From positions 62,001 to 126,000 of the forward strand of contig LATX02000224.1 in NCBI GenBank assembly GCA_001466705.2: a DNA stretch of 64,000 nucleotides. Reading direction: 5' to 3'. A model generated the notes under the pieces. The model was given only the letters and a program-made list of their open reading frames with translations, did not search any database and was not told where the DNA came from. Positions 23,107-34,210 of the stretch are shown piece by piece. Both the position numbers and the translations under genes were made by a program. Source of the DNA: Moniliophthora roreri. Taxonomy: Eukaryota; Basidiomycota; Agaricomycetes; Agaricales; Marasmiaceae. Numbering within the stretch: the first letter of the stretch is position 1; every line of letters begins with the position of its first letter.

Positions 23107-24522
23107 TCATACCCGACTCTGATGAGCCCTCAAAAGAACTTGCAGTTTCCTCAGGCGACTGAAAAGCTTCTTCCACCAATGCTCCCTCGCTACATGGTCA
23201 TCTACAACCTGTGTTTCACGCTCATCATCTTCTTCATCCACGTGAACCTCTGCAATCTCTCCAACTTCCTCAGACCTTCTCCGTTCCGCACCATTCCGCC
23301 TCTCCAACGCCGGAGATGACGATCGACTTCTGGGACTCTCCGGCGTAGGCGGGGCTGTGGAGTACATCGAAGGTGTCTCCCTTCCAGTGCCACTCGCACG
23401 ATGACTATATCCGATATCCGAAGACCCAGGAATCAACCCCAAGTTGAAGAAATTCATGCCTCCATTCGCACCATCTCTTTCGCCAAGTCGGCCTAACCCA
23501 AGATCCACAGCTTCGTCTAGTTTCTTCAGAACAGCGTCAAAATGAGGAATCAAGGTTGGATTGGACACTGCTGGTTTGGGAGAAATGTTCTCCGATGACG
23601 TTGTATCCTTCTTCTCGAGGATTGAAAACTCGGGTTTCTTCTTCTTCTCAGGAAGAGCCGGATTCACTGCAGACCCATTCTGCTCTCCTGACCCAGTCTT
23701 CATAACAGCCTTCATCACCCCACTCCACTCGTCCGGATCCGAGGGCTCATCCAAACCCGTGATCTTCAACCTCGATGCCTCCGGTAAGGCCTCGATAAAC
23801 CTTTGCGTAGGCGGCTCTGGCTGCGGCTGAGATGAATCACGATCGAAATCCTCGAGTTTCAGTTGAAGCGGCGAGATCGGACGAGTACTAGAACCAGGGA
23901 GAGGTAGCGTGCCCGCGTGCCCGTGCCCATGCCCATGTCTGTGCCAATCCGATGTAGAATGGAACGGACGTATACCGGAATCCAACGAATTGCCTCTCCC
24001 AGCAAAACTCAAGCCAGACCCGGAAAACAGAACACCGTGCTCGCTTATCTCTCCTGGGGAACCCCATTCGATTCTCCTGGTTTGGTCTATGGGTGTACCA
24101 CGGCCGACGTACTTGACAAGAGGCCATGAACCTCTCGGGTCGGAACTCCGGAGAGGATCAACTGGTGTTAGCTTGGGGCTCGGCGAAGTCGCACTATCAC
24201 GGTCAGAGGGGAGAAGTTTGGGGTTGGAGGAAGAAGGAGTGAAAAATGGGAGTGTCATTGACTTGAGTGAGGGCGATCGTTTAGGAACTGGGATGTGCGT
24301 CAAGGCGCTGACATTGGTGTTTTCAGAAGACCCTGCCTCGAGAGCTGTAGTCGGTAGTACGGGCGACGGAGGATTGGAGAGACATGTTAGGTCCAGTTCA
24401 AAGTCGCTGAATCCGTCAGTCTTGAACGTGGATATATCGAAATCTGTAGAGTCGGTCGATGTCTTTGCCCCGAACTCTAGGAGAGCCCTTGAGGAAGAGC
24501 CTGAGGAGAAACTGGTGTCCAT
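23107..24522 (-). CDS. Disordered Ser/Pro-rich protein (471 aa)
   Basis: A single long exon starting MDTSFSSGSSS. Most of the protein is predicted disordered: Ser/Pro/Thr-rich with SPxx and TPxx sites suggesting phosphorylation, a His/Gly run (HRHGHGHGHAG), KKKK and an acidic stretch (EEDDERE). The C-terminus is different: basic and amphipathic (REHWWKKLFSRLRKLQVLLRAHQSRV), so it may bind a membrane or a partner. No catalytic domain. The frame is open over 1.4 kb with gene-like composition, so it is very probably real. Function unknown. Confidence 0.8.
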   Translation of the reverse strand: MDTSFSSGSSSRALLEFGAKTSTDSTDFDISTFKTDGFSDFELDLTCLSNPPSPVLPTTALEAGSSENTNVSALTHIPVPKRSPSLKSMTLPFFTPSSSNPKLLPSDRDSATSPSPKLTPVDPLRSSDPRGSWPLVKYVGRGTPIDQTRRIEWGSPGEISEHGVLFSGSGLSFAGRGNSLDSGIRPFHSTSDWHRHGHGHGHAGTLPLPGSSTRPISPLQLKLEDFDRDSSQPQPEPPTQRFIEALPEASRLKITGLDEPSDPDEWSGVMKAVMKTGSGEQNGSAVNPALPEKKKKPEFSILEKKDTTSSENISPKPAVSNPTLIPHFDAVLKKLDEAVDLGLGRLGERDGANGGMNFFNLGLIPGSSDIGYSHRASGTGRETPSMYSTAPPTPESPRSRSSSPALERRNGAERRRSEEVGEIAEVHVDEEDDERETQVVDDHVAREHWWKKLFSRLRKLQVLLRAHQSRV

Positions 24523-27240
24523 TCTGTGGCGTAATTATCAGTCAGTCAGTTTTAGTTTACTGAAATAGGGATGGAAGGAAAGAATAAATTCGTCGCTTGG
24601 AAGGAAAAGAAGGAAATGGAAGACAAAGACAGAAATATAACTGCCGTCATGGATAATAGAAAAACCACATACGATTTGAAATCGTAGACCAAAAGCCGTA
24701 GGAGTGTATACAAAACGAGATGGGCGGAGAAGGAGGAAGAGTAGAGAAAGAGACCTACCAACCTAGTGAGCTGGCGCAAAGGAACGAGGCGGCCAATTGA
24801 CGTATTTCTGTGTCCATTGTAGAGCAATAAAGTTCAGCCCACGGAGAACTCGGAGTACGAAGGATTTCAAAACCTTACCGGAGTGAGTTACGTTTTGTTT
24901 CCTTCTTCTATTCAACGGAGGCCCCGGAACGTGTATGTGGCGCTTTGCGCACAAGCAAGTTTGACCGTGGTGAGTGCTAGGAGCTGGCTAGGAATGAGAT
25001 GCTCGGTATAGCAAGACGTCGACTCACGAAGGGGTAGTATGGTGTCATTTTTGGAGCAGGGAGCTTGTACAACAAGCGCAGTAGTGATGGACGAGCATCT
25101 ATCAACGGTAAGCTAGAAGCTGTCGATGATCCGATTAACAGCCCGGTAATTTGTTCTGAGCTGGCAGCTACGTTCGAGGACTGTGGCCGCCTGCTGTCTC
25201 GATATCGTCGAAATAGCTGCAGCTCGTGGTCTGGTGGTGAAGGCGTGTACGCTCTATAAGACTATAGAATGCGCAACTCAGACTACACGAACTAGTAAGA
25301 CCTTACGAGAAGAATAAAAGTAAGCTCTTGCTCTAGAAACTTCAAATGATTCCATAGTACGTACCGGGCTTTTGAAATTTGATGTGGCAAAGCGTTCTGG
25401 CATGACATCGAAATGATTCTTGCTCTCTTCAGCTTGGGCATGGATATTTAGGGAGCGGTATCCAGAAAAGCTAAAGCTTGAATGTCGATATCATGGAAGT
25501 CCTAAAGACAAAAGTGATGAAGGGAACCATTGTCCTTGAACGTGCAAGCAAGATATCCAAGGATGCCCATTTCTGCAATGAATGCGCGATATTTATCTGA
25601 GCAACGTGTATCAGAGATGCACGTCTCCAGAGACGTAAAAAACAGGATGTGGTTCGATAACAAGAGGCGATCGGCTAAGATGATGGCCGGCACTGGTGAA
25701 ATTGTGGTTACCAAATAAGGCTTGCTAATCAACTTCCACTTACCGATCGCGACTCCGAGATACGCTGACACTCACGGGTTCCCAGCTAGCGTAGATATGA
25801 AACTCGAAGGGCGAACAAGTCGAGGGTATCTCTATGTGGGTCGTGCTGGGATTTAACGAGGCTATGTAGATGATCCTCTAACGACGACAAAAGGCATTCA
25901 AGTTCAACCATTTGTGGCTAATGCTATCAAGCAGACGAAGATCTTTTATCGAAGAAGATCTGTAAGGTGTGCCATGGGTCATCTGGGCTACCAAATGTTC
26001 TTCTCGTTCCCGTAGCTTCACATTGCTACAATCACTTTGCAAGAAGCATACAAAACATGAGTCTAGGCCTGGAGCAAGCACATCGAAGGTGTCACAATTC
26101 AGTAGGCTAGCCTGCCTATGTGTCGTCATACCTCCTGCTTTTCAACATACATTCAATTTCCAAGAAAGCCCTGAGAGGGATCGAAAGCCAATCGAACGGT
26201 GAACCCGGTCTACTAGAGCCAGAGAGGGCGTATTTGGCTTGGTGAGCGTCATTAAACTGTATCTTGACATTCATCCTTGACCTTATGTTTTTTTGCCAGC
26301 CGTCTTTCTCGCACCATGTCCAATTGAGGATAATGTGCTTGGAAGAACCCACAAGACATCACTTGTTCTTCATGATGTGCAATGTCACGTTTGAGGGTTT
26401 GGATCGGTGAGCAGGTCGTTCTTTTGCCGATCGCACGACGCAAACCCTCGTCGGGCTCATGCGCACATCTCACTTGCAGACTCGCCAATTCTAGAATTCA
26501 GAACCATGCTGTTTAGCTGCTGACTTTTTGGCGGGTATACAGATTCGAGTTTGTGTCACCTTGCAACGAGGCAACATGGACCTTGTTTTACGATACGTCC
26601 CATGTACACACCAAGACGCTCAAGCAAGCTCACAGTACAATGTGTCTACATACTACTTTTGCTTACACGTGTATCTCAGCTCAGAAGCTATACCTGCGAA
26701 GGTTCACTGCGTGCTTGTCTTCTATGAAAAAATCTCCGTTCGTTATTGTTAAAATGGTATACTACAAAAAAGTGCGACATAGTGTGAGAGTATGATAGAT
26801 ATACACAAATGGTGAGTCGGATACAAATGGATAGGAGTTGGGAGAACGTCTGGAATGGACCAAAAAAAGTTTTTGTTTTTGAGTAGAGGAACATCGTCCG
26901 ACCAATAAGGCTAAATCGATTTACGGTATAATGCATTGGTTATAAAGCTGACGGCGACGGAGACGAATAAAAAGTCCGTCTGGGTAATGGGTTGAAGCTC
27001 TTCTTGCCTGACTGCGACCGGAGGCAGACCGGCACCGACATCAGCCCCAGCAAAACCAGCACTGGAGTTTTGACAGATACAGCGCCGGTAATCAGGTCTG
27101 GAAGTGGGGACTACAGCACACCTGAAACGCAACACCCCGGGTGATCATTCACAGGCGCTGTACACGTCGTGATTGCCCGGTGGAATTTTATCACCAGCAT
27201 GACCTTGATCTGTTCACCCTCTTCACCACACGACCACCAT
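24523..27240. other. Gene-poor stretch of 2.7 kb
   Basis: Immediately upstream of the 471-residue gene the minus strand is T-rich and gives a hydrophobic frame (24552-24827) that is probably leader. A possible tiny spliced minus-strand gene (ATG near 25050, MTPYYPF..) could be drawn, but it resembles nothing I know. The rest has short frames only. Confidence 0.35.
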
Positions 27241-30200
27241 CTAACTGTAAACGACACCCACGGGCGAACTTGGGCTATGCGGTGGACTATGAGGCGGACT
27301 ACCAGCACCAACCATCTGAAACCCCATCCTTGGCTCTAGAAAGGGCTGCTGCTGCTGAAATGGCGGGTTCGGTGAAGGCGGTTCAGGTGAAGGCGACGAC
27401 GTCCAATGTGGAAACTCTGATACTGGGACTGGCGCAGGCACGGCAGAAGAGGATTCCTCGCTAAACATGTTCATGGGCATGTTCATATCGAATATGGGAG
27501 AGTAATCCGAGCCGAAACTGGGAGTAGTGTTGGTTTGGTTGGACGTTTGAATGGGTTCGACGGAGCCGAAGGTGGTGTTGTTGTTGGCGTTAGCAACAGC
27601 ACCTTGAAGGGCAGGATCAATGGGCACATCCTGACCAGCCGCACCAACAATGTTGGCAAAATCAGTGAAAAACTCGATCTGCCAACTCGTATTCGTATTG
27701 GTAGACGGAGAATTCGGAAGGGTAAGACCGCAGTTCTCGCCTTGATCGGTATTGGAAGCGGCCAACACGTTGACGTTGGAATCTACAGATACTGTTGATA
27801 TAGCATTTTGGGAATAGCCACCGTGACTGTCTTGAGGCATGGGGGCCATGCTACCGGTATTCATATCAAGAGAAGTCATTTCGCCTCCTGCATAACCACT
27901 TAAAGTGGTAGGTGACGGCGAACATTGGAGACTCATGCCTGCAATTAGTAATGTGTCAGCCTCCAAAAACAGAAACATTCGTGTTTTAAAAGAGACTTGC
28001 CATTCCCCCAACGTTCTCTTACTACTCGCCGTTGCAGTACGCCCCAGTGCTCTCCTTCACCCGAAACCATGTCTCCATCTCGTTCATCCCACATAAATGT
28101 AGTAGGAGGGGACGGATGTGTCCAAGAGTTCCTTCTACCAGGGATAATGGGCGTTCCACGAGCAATCGAGCCGAGTACTCTCGACTGGTAATGGTTCTTG
28201 CGTAGACTCCTGCCTTCTGTTGGTTTGCTGGCTATTGCTTCAGGGGAGCTATAAAGCATCGGTGGTGGTACCTCCTGCTCGAAGACGTCCTTGAACTGGT
28301 CCATATCCCTCAACCGCAGTTCTGGTAGCTTTATTGACGATAGCTTCGGGATCTGGTTCGCAGCTGGCATCTGCTGCTGCTGCTGCTGCTGATTCTGCAC
28401 CAGCGGAGGCGGAGACGTAGGTTCAGGCTCGCTCGGAGTCAACTGGAACTCCATGAACATGGGCTGTGACTGAAGCGGTGGAGGAGTGTTCTCGTCTTCA
28501 CTCTGAGGTGGATCGACAGAGAAATCTAGGGTACTCTGTCCAACCTGCTCTTCCTGGACCTCGGCATCGGTATCGAGATCCATATCTTCGTCATCCTCGT
28601 CATCATCAGAATCGACACCATGGCCAAAAGCCCACTCCATCTCCTCATCTATAAATTCTGCATCTAAATCATCTTGCGCCTGCTGTTGCTGTTGCTGCTG
28701 CTGCGAGGTGAACTGCGAGATGTAGTTATGTGTCTCCAGCGAGCGAATGTCTATTTCAGTTGATCTGCGATGCACATCAGACTTGGCTTGCGACACGAGG
28801 CAAAATCTAAAAGGGCTTACAATACACCAACGCGAGCCTTCCACATCCCCTTCCAAAGACCACTACCTTCTGCGTCTCCATAGATACCGCCTCTCACTCT
28901 CCAGGCGCCGAAGCGATCTTGCTCCCAGACGAGCCCGGTGCTTGGGCAGTATCTACGAGCTTTTGCTCCCATGCGTCGGGTTGTTTCTGACTCCTGAACT
29001 GGTGAAGCAGAGTGAGTCGGTGAAAGAGGAGAGGTCGATGGTGTCTGTGGGTGTACGGGCAGTATAAGTTCAGGAAGATGACTGCTCTGACCCGAGTCCG
29101 CATCAGAGTCGGCCAAAGTAGGCAAGTTCAGCAAGGGGAGTGGGGTACATGGCGCCAGGTTCTCATCCTGTTCCTGTTGATCCTCGCGTTGAGATTGAAG
29201 GTCAGCTGCTACCGCCATCTCTTCATCTTCTTCGTTATCAGCCTCGGCTTCAGCTTTCGCTTTGCCCTTGTCTTTCGATTCGCCGATCATCGAATCCATC
29301 TCGACATCGCTGGACGACGCTGACTCGAGCTCTTCTTCCAATTTTGCTCTACGCCTAGTACGCACGGGGCTTCTAGCAGGTGCAACGTGTGTACCTCTGC
29401 CACGCCCTCTACCACGAGTAACTGTTCTTGTTATCGGAGTAGCTGACGGCGAAGGTGGCGGAGAAGCAAGACCTGGCAAGTCTGCGGCCTCTAGATCAGA
29501 CTGGGACGATTGAGGTGACAGCGCCGAGAGTGCGGGGAGCCCAGCTGGCGGTGACGATGCCGCAGGTAATGACGATGGAATGGGAGTTGGTGGTGTCTTG
29601 CGTCTGCTGCGAGTTGACGGAGGTGTCGGCAGATAAGGGTAAGGTCGGGGACTTCGGGTCGCAGACTGTGACCGGCTGCGGGTGAAATATCGTGTTGGCG
29701 TTGGCGTTGGCGTTAGTGGGGTGGTTGAAATGGCCCCGAAATTCTGGGATACCAGTCAGAATTCGTCTCCACAATTTAACAAAAAAGAAAAAAAGGTAAG
29801 CATACCGAGGGCCCTGCTTCTGGTTCTGGCTCACTGTGCGACTCGATAACTTGCTGCTTCCGTTTTCCTTTTTTCCCTGATCCAACATGTAAAGTACGTA
29901 TGGCAGGGGCCTAATGTAAGAAAGTCAATGAATAAAGTAGCACTTGGAAGTAAATTGGAATGAAGTATACCGAATTCGACGAACTCACTCCTGCTTCAAC
30001 CTGGTCTAGCTGAATTTTTCTACGACCTCTTTTTCTGTGTACAGCTGGAGGTGACTTGCGCTTCTTCGTCGCCGGTGACGCTGGCTGCGAATACGAGGTA
30101 GACGCGATGGGCCCCTCCTCGACGTCCGGTTGTCGTTGAACCTTGATTGTCCGAGCGCTCGACCCTGGGCTTGCCTCCCCCGTACTGACGATGGTAGACC

Positions 30201-30366
30201 GCTTCAATTTCTGTCTTGCGCTCCGCCTCGTCGGCGTCGGGGGGTGGGGTGGCGACATCTGCGTAAGATACAGCGACGACGGCGAGGACTTGAAGTTTGA
30301 CAGTGAGGATAACTTGTTGAGCAATGACGGAGACGAGGGAAGAGATTGAGTCTGAACGAGTAACAT
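27241..30366 (-). CDS. Large disordered nuclear-type protein (~959 aa)
   Basis: Five exons (30366-29989, 29910-29806, 29743-28826, 28781-28001, 27938-27241) join in phase. The 28826/28781 junction has an equally phased alternative (28828/28786). The last intron begins GCAAGT, a GC..AG intron. From N to C: basic segments like nuclear signals (RRSARQKLKR, KKRKSPPAVHRKRGRRK), RS-type stretch, RGRGRGRG, a Glu/Asp-rich part, a short ordered-looking block (RRYCPSTGLVWEQDRFGAWRV), two polyglutamine tracts (8 and 7 Q), a long acidic run (DSDDDEDDEDMDLDTD), and a Ser/Pro/Asn/Gln-rich C-terminus. It looks like a transcription or chromatin co-factor, but no DNA-binding domain is visible. A start at 30258 (MSPPHP) is also possible. 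Confidence 0.75.
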
Positions 30367-30967
30367 AAAACCGCTCGGGTGGCCCGTGCTCAGGAAATGG
30401 AAATGGAAATGGAAAATTAGCAGGGACCTCGATGAGCGGCGAGTATAGAGTGCTTCTTGGATTATGAAAGCCACACGTGGATGGAGTCACTCAGAATAAA
30501 TAAACAAAAACAATTGCAGTCACGCGGGAGGGGCCTTCTGCACTGCATTACACCCCACCACTGGGACTGGGACTGGGACTAGAACTCGTATTGCCTCTCG
30601 TCACTTACGCTACGCTGATTCGGTCGTATATTCACGGGAATGATCTCTTGCTTTTCATTCTGGACACTTGGGCGTCTCATCGTCACCATAGTTTCATCTG
30701 CTGGGATTCAAAATTGATTCAAAGCCCAAATTTTCCTTTATTAATTCATTCAATGGGCACTATTCCAAATACGTACCGACCTTCACCTTTTGGAGCATTT
30801 CGGGCGCACGCCTGACGGCAGGTAAGGGTGCCTTCTAAATACATATCTACCAGGGACCCGCCAGTTTCAAGGTGAATGATAATATACCGCTGCCGTCGTA
30901 ACCTCACTTAAGGAGATCTGTCTTTGCACTGCCAAAGGATCCTCTCAAAATTAATACATATTGTTGC
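30367..30967. other. Divergent promoter region
   Basis: Lies between the divergently transcribed disordered-protein gene and the adenylating enzyme. It contains a small ctgggactgggactgggacta repeat near 30565. No gene seen. Confidence 0.5.
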
Positions 30968-30975
30968 TATATAAA
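30968..30975 (+). promoter_or_regulatory. TATA box of adenylating enzyme
   Basis: TATATAAA lies 47 bp upstream of the ATG at 31022, in a typical position. Confidence 0.55.
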
Positions 30976-31021
30976 GTGAGGGATTTTCTCCTAGTAAGTC
31001 AGCTCATTCACCATTTTTGCC

Positions 31022-32934
31022 ATGCATTTGCGAACTCAAATCTCCAATCTCGAAGCCAGCTGGCTCAAAAACCACAACAAACCCGCTTTCAAAATACCTC
31101 TAGATGACGGTACTTGGAAGACCCTAACTTATGCCGACTTTTACCACGATGTACAAGTCAGTGCGACCCACTGGTATCACGTCCTCCAAGGCGACGGGAT
31201 TGCGCAAAGGTCGGTCGTAGGTCTATGGTCAGTCCTCTTCACCCTCTGTTGACGTCTACTGATATCCATGTCGTAGCATCCGAGGATATAGCTATACAGA
31301 CCTTCTCCATCTCTACGGCCTGTTTGAGGCTGGATATGTTCCTCAGCCTTTCAGCGTCTTGCCCAATGCAGATGTCATCGGGTCCTTATTATCCCAGTCC
31401 AAAGCCAAGGCTCTAATCTGGGATGAATCATATGCTGATATCTTCAGGAACGCACCCGACGATCCCCCGGTGAAATTATACATGGTTACTCGAGATCATC
31501 ATTTCTCTTTCCCCGAGGACGTAGAACTCCCCCCGCAGCCCGTCACCGAACTTGATGACATCGCTTTCATCTCACACACCAGCGGATCTACCTCCGGCAG
31601 TCCAAAACTCGTCCTTCAGACATATCGTTGGATGGATACTGCCGTAGCAAAGGCTAGACAAATGCGGATTCCGAGCGACCCTGATGGCAAGAGGCGGCCT
31701 GTACGGACTTGGCTGTGAGTGTTCCATCTATTACCCTAAAATTTTGATCTCAAAATAAATGTCTCTTTGGCCATTTTAACAGGGGAAGCATTTGTCACAC
31801 AGGACAGATGTTTAGTAAGTCCGTGCGAGCTTACGATTCATTGTTTTGCTAATTCACTCTTTGGTATTCAGTGACGGTGAGCACGGTGTACCACGGCGGC
31901 TGCACTGTATTGCCTCCAGCTCGGGGAACGACGTTCTCGAGCGCCGAACTCATCAGTCACATTACGGAAGGATCATCTCTAGCACTGAACGAACTATGTC
32001 TATTCCCAGCTTTGCTCTCGAAACAGTTTCATGCTGCTCGGGATAACCCCCTTCTCTTGTATTGTTTCCAAAAGCTAGACGCCGTTTTCTACGGAGGGAA
32101 TTACCTCCCCGCTGAAGACATCGAATGGGCATGTAGGAATGGTATCAAGCTAATGGTACGGCCAAGCTCCGCCTTGCACATTGTAATATCGAATCTTGAA
32201 ACTCATTGTCTTCTCCATAGAACTTTTACGGATCCACTGAATGTGGTCTCCCCATTCTCATGTCCGATTACAGTCGGAGTGACCCACGTATAGTGCGTAT
32301 CCCGGCATACGACTCTGAAACTAGACCTATTTCATACCGCTTCGAACCTATTCATGTTGCCGTCGCCAATGACACCGAGTCCCCATCAAAAGGGGCTTTA
32401 CTCGAACTCGTCATCAAGTCCGATTCGGGTGACTGTCCACATCCTTATACCGATTTTTATACCGGTGATCTTTTTGAAGAAGCCGGGCTCGAAAGGGGAT
32501 GTTATATTTATAAAGGGAGAGATGATGATTGGATCAAGATGGCTAATGCGTTACGTTGTGATACTAGGTACGTTTACTTTTCGTACTATCGCCGCATTAC
32601 GCTAACGATATGAAACGTATACAGCGCAATTGAACAGATTGTTCGCGCTCTCTGTTCAGACTTGATATCTGAATGCGTCGTTGTAGGGTCGAGCAGACCG
32701 TCTCCTGCTCTCATCGTTGAAAGCGAAAACGTGGACATTGACAAGGCAGAGATTTTCAGGAGGATTGAACCGTCCCAAGGTCGGATGCTTATGCACGAGA
32801 GGGTTCAATCGCCAAGGCATATTCTGGTGGTCTCGGCGATTCCACGGACGAGTACGAAAGGGAATGTTAGGAGAAAGGCTGCGGAGGATGTATTCAAGGC
32901 CGAACTGGATGGTATTTACGAGGCAGCAGCGTAG
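31022..32934 (+). CDS. Stand-alone AMP-binding (acyl-CoA synthetase-like) enzyme
   Basis: Six exons (31022-31227, 31277-31714, 31783-31814, 31872-32155, 32221-32567, 32625-32934) join in phase to 538 residues. The ANL-superfamily motifs are in order: the P-loop-like HTSGSTSGSPK (169-179), YGSTE (323-327), TGDLF (401-405), GRDDDWIK (419-426) and a C-terminal TSTKGNVRRK with the likely catalytic lysine. Such enzymes activate a carboxylic acid as acyl-adenylate. This one has no carrier (thiolation) or reductase domain, so it probably passes the acyl group to CoA or another small acceptor. It matches a large agaric-specific group annotated as acetyl-CoA synthetase-like. Substrate unknown, and the neighbours do not form an obvious biosynthetic cluster. 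Confidence 0.88.
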
Positions 32935-33569
32935 ATTGGTGAAGTAATTTGTTAGAACAGAACATAACATTGGGAAAATTACGATGCTAATGGCCGAGTT
33001 GACGTAGCTCAGCAACGTTGCAGAGGGCGGTCCGCGCCAAGTCCGCACTACATCGCGCACGCTTTGGCTGCAGGAGCCTGGACAGGTCTGGACTCAATGT
33101 ACTTGCCCAGGACCCAGGAATACGTAAAATCGGAGGCCCCCGCCAAATCCTTTAATCCTTCCAATCACTCAACGCAACGCAGGACATTCGTTCTTTCTTT
33201 ATGGCATGGGAGGCCGGAATAAAAAAAGGTTTTCGCAGGCGGCATTTTTGGTGTTCGGAAGACGGAATGCTCGCAATGGGTCTACAACGAACAAGAATGC
33301 CTTTACCTACTATCCTCAGCACGTCGCCAAATCAACTGTAGGGCTCGTTCTTTCTGGCATGAGAGGTGCGTTCTCCGTCTATTTTTAGGGTGACAAAATA
33401 CTCACTCTATTTTTTTCGTAGAACCCGGACCAAAGATAAACATGAGCGTCATTATATCCCGTAGACCAGGGACTTTTTTCCTGATCTTGAAATCGTTTTT
33501 TGAGGCATAAGAGGTTGGGATCGGAGGTTTTGCAGGATGCGTTTCTTTCGATTTTCTAGCGAGCAAGAT
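32935..33569. other. Intergenic
   Basis: Short frames only, several T- and A-runs. No gene recognised. Confidence 0.4.
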
Positions 33570-34210
33570 GGAACGCTCACATCTTCATAGATGAACAAGA
33601 ACTTATATCCCATACCCTATATCGAGTCTTCGGGCCAGCGATGTCGTTGGCTGATTCTCCAGACTTGACCATCAAGCAACTCGTTGACGCTGTAGCCAGA
33701 GCGGCAGTTTAGGACGCGTCTGATACCTCAAAGAAGAATCACCACTCGACCTCACCCGATGTCAAGTACAACGACACTGACCATAATCCATTGGAGCGAA
33801 TACAACTTCCAAGTAACTTCTCATTGGACGACGGGATGCTACATTCTTTATTTCCTTCACGTCAGGCTTCACTCAGCAAGATGCGGAAGTAAGAATGTTC
33901 GGCCTTGCTATAGGGTCGTTTCAATCCAACCACATGGGTTTTCAACTTGTCATGGAACGTCGCGACGCAGAATATGACAAATGGCGGAACGCTCGACATA
34001 TCACCACAGCACTGCCAGTCTTGCCGACTACGACCTCGACGAGTCAAACTCGTTCGCCTTTGTTGTCAGTATTCCACCCAAACGTATCGTCGAGCGGTTA
34101 TACAAGATTGGGATTCCCACCACGAACATGGTCGGTTGTCGAGAAAGCGTTCAAAGCTGGTGTCGATATCATTCGTTCGAACCTCGACAATCGCTATATT
34201 GGTGCCTAGG
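33570..34210 (+). pseudogene. Decayed gene of unknown family
   Basis: Protein-like sequence continues across frames. First NAHIFIDEQELISHTLYRVF..QLVDAVARAAV, then a stop; next LERIQLPSNFSLDDGMLHSLF, then a stop; next FQSNHMGFQLVMERRDAEYDKW; then a shift of frame to ADYDLDESNSFAFVVSIPP, and a shift back to SVVEKAFKAGVDIIRSNLD before a stop at 34207-34209. The pieces read as one ancestral protein interrupted by at least two stops and two frameshifts. I could not name the family. Introns could explain some breaks, but no consistent set was found. Confidence 0.4.

Noticed and set aside
23909..24568. 219-codon plus-strand frame
   Set aside because: Antisense shadow of the 471-residue minus-strand gene; no domain.
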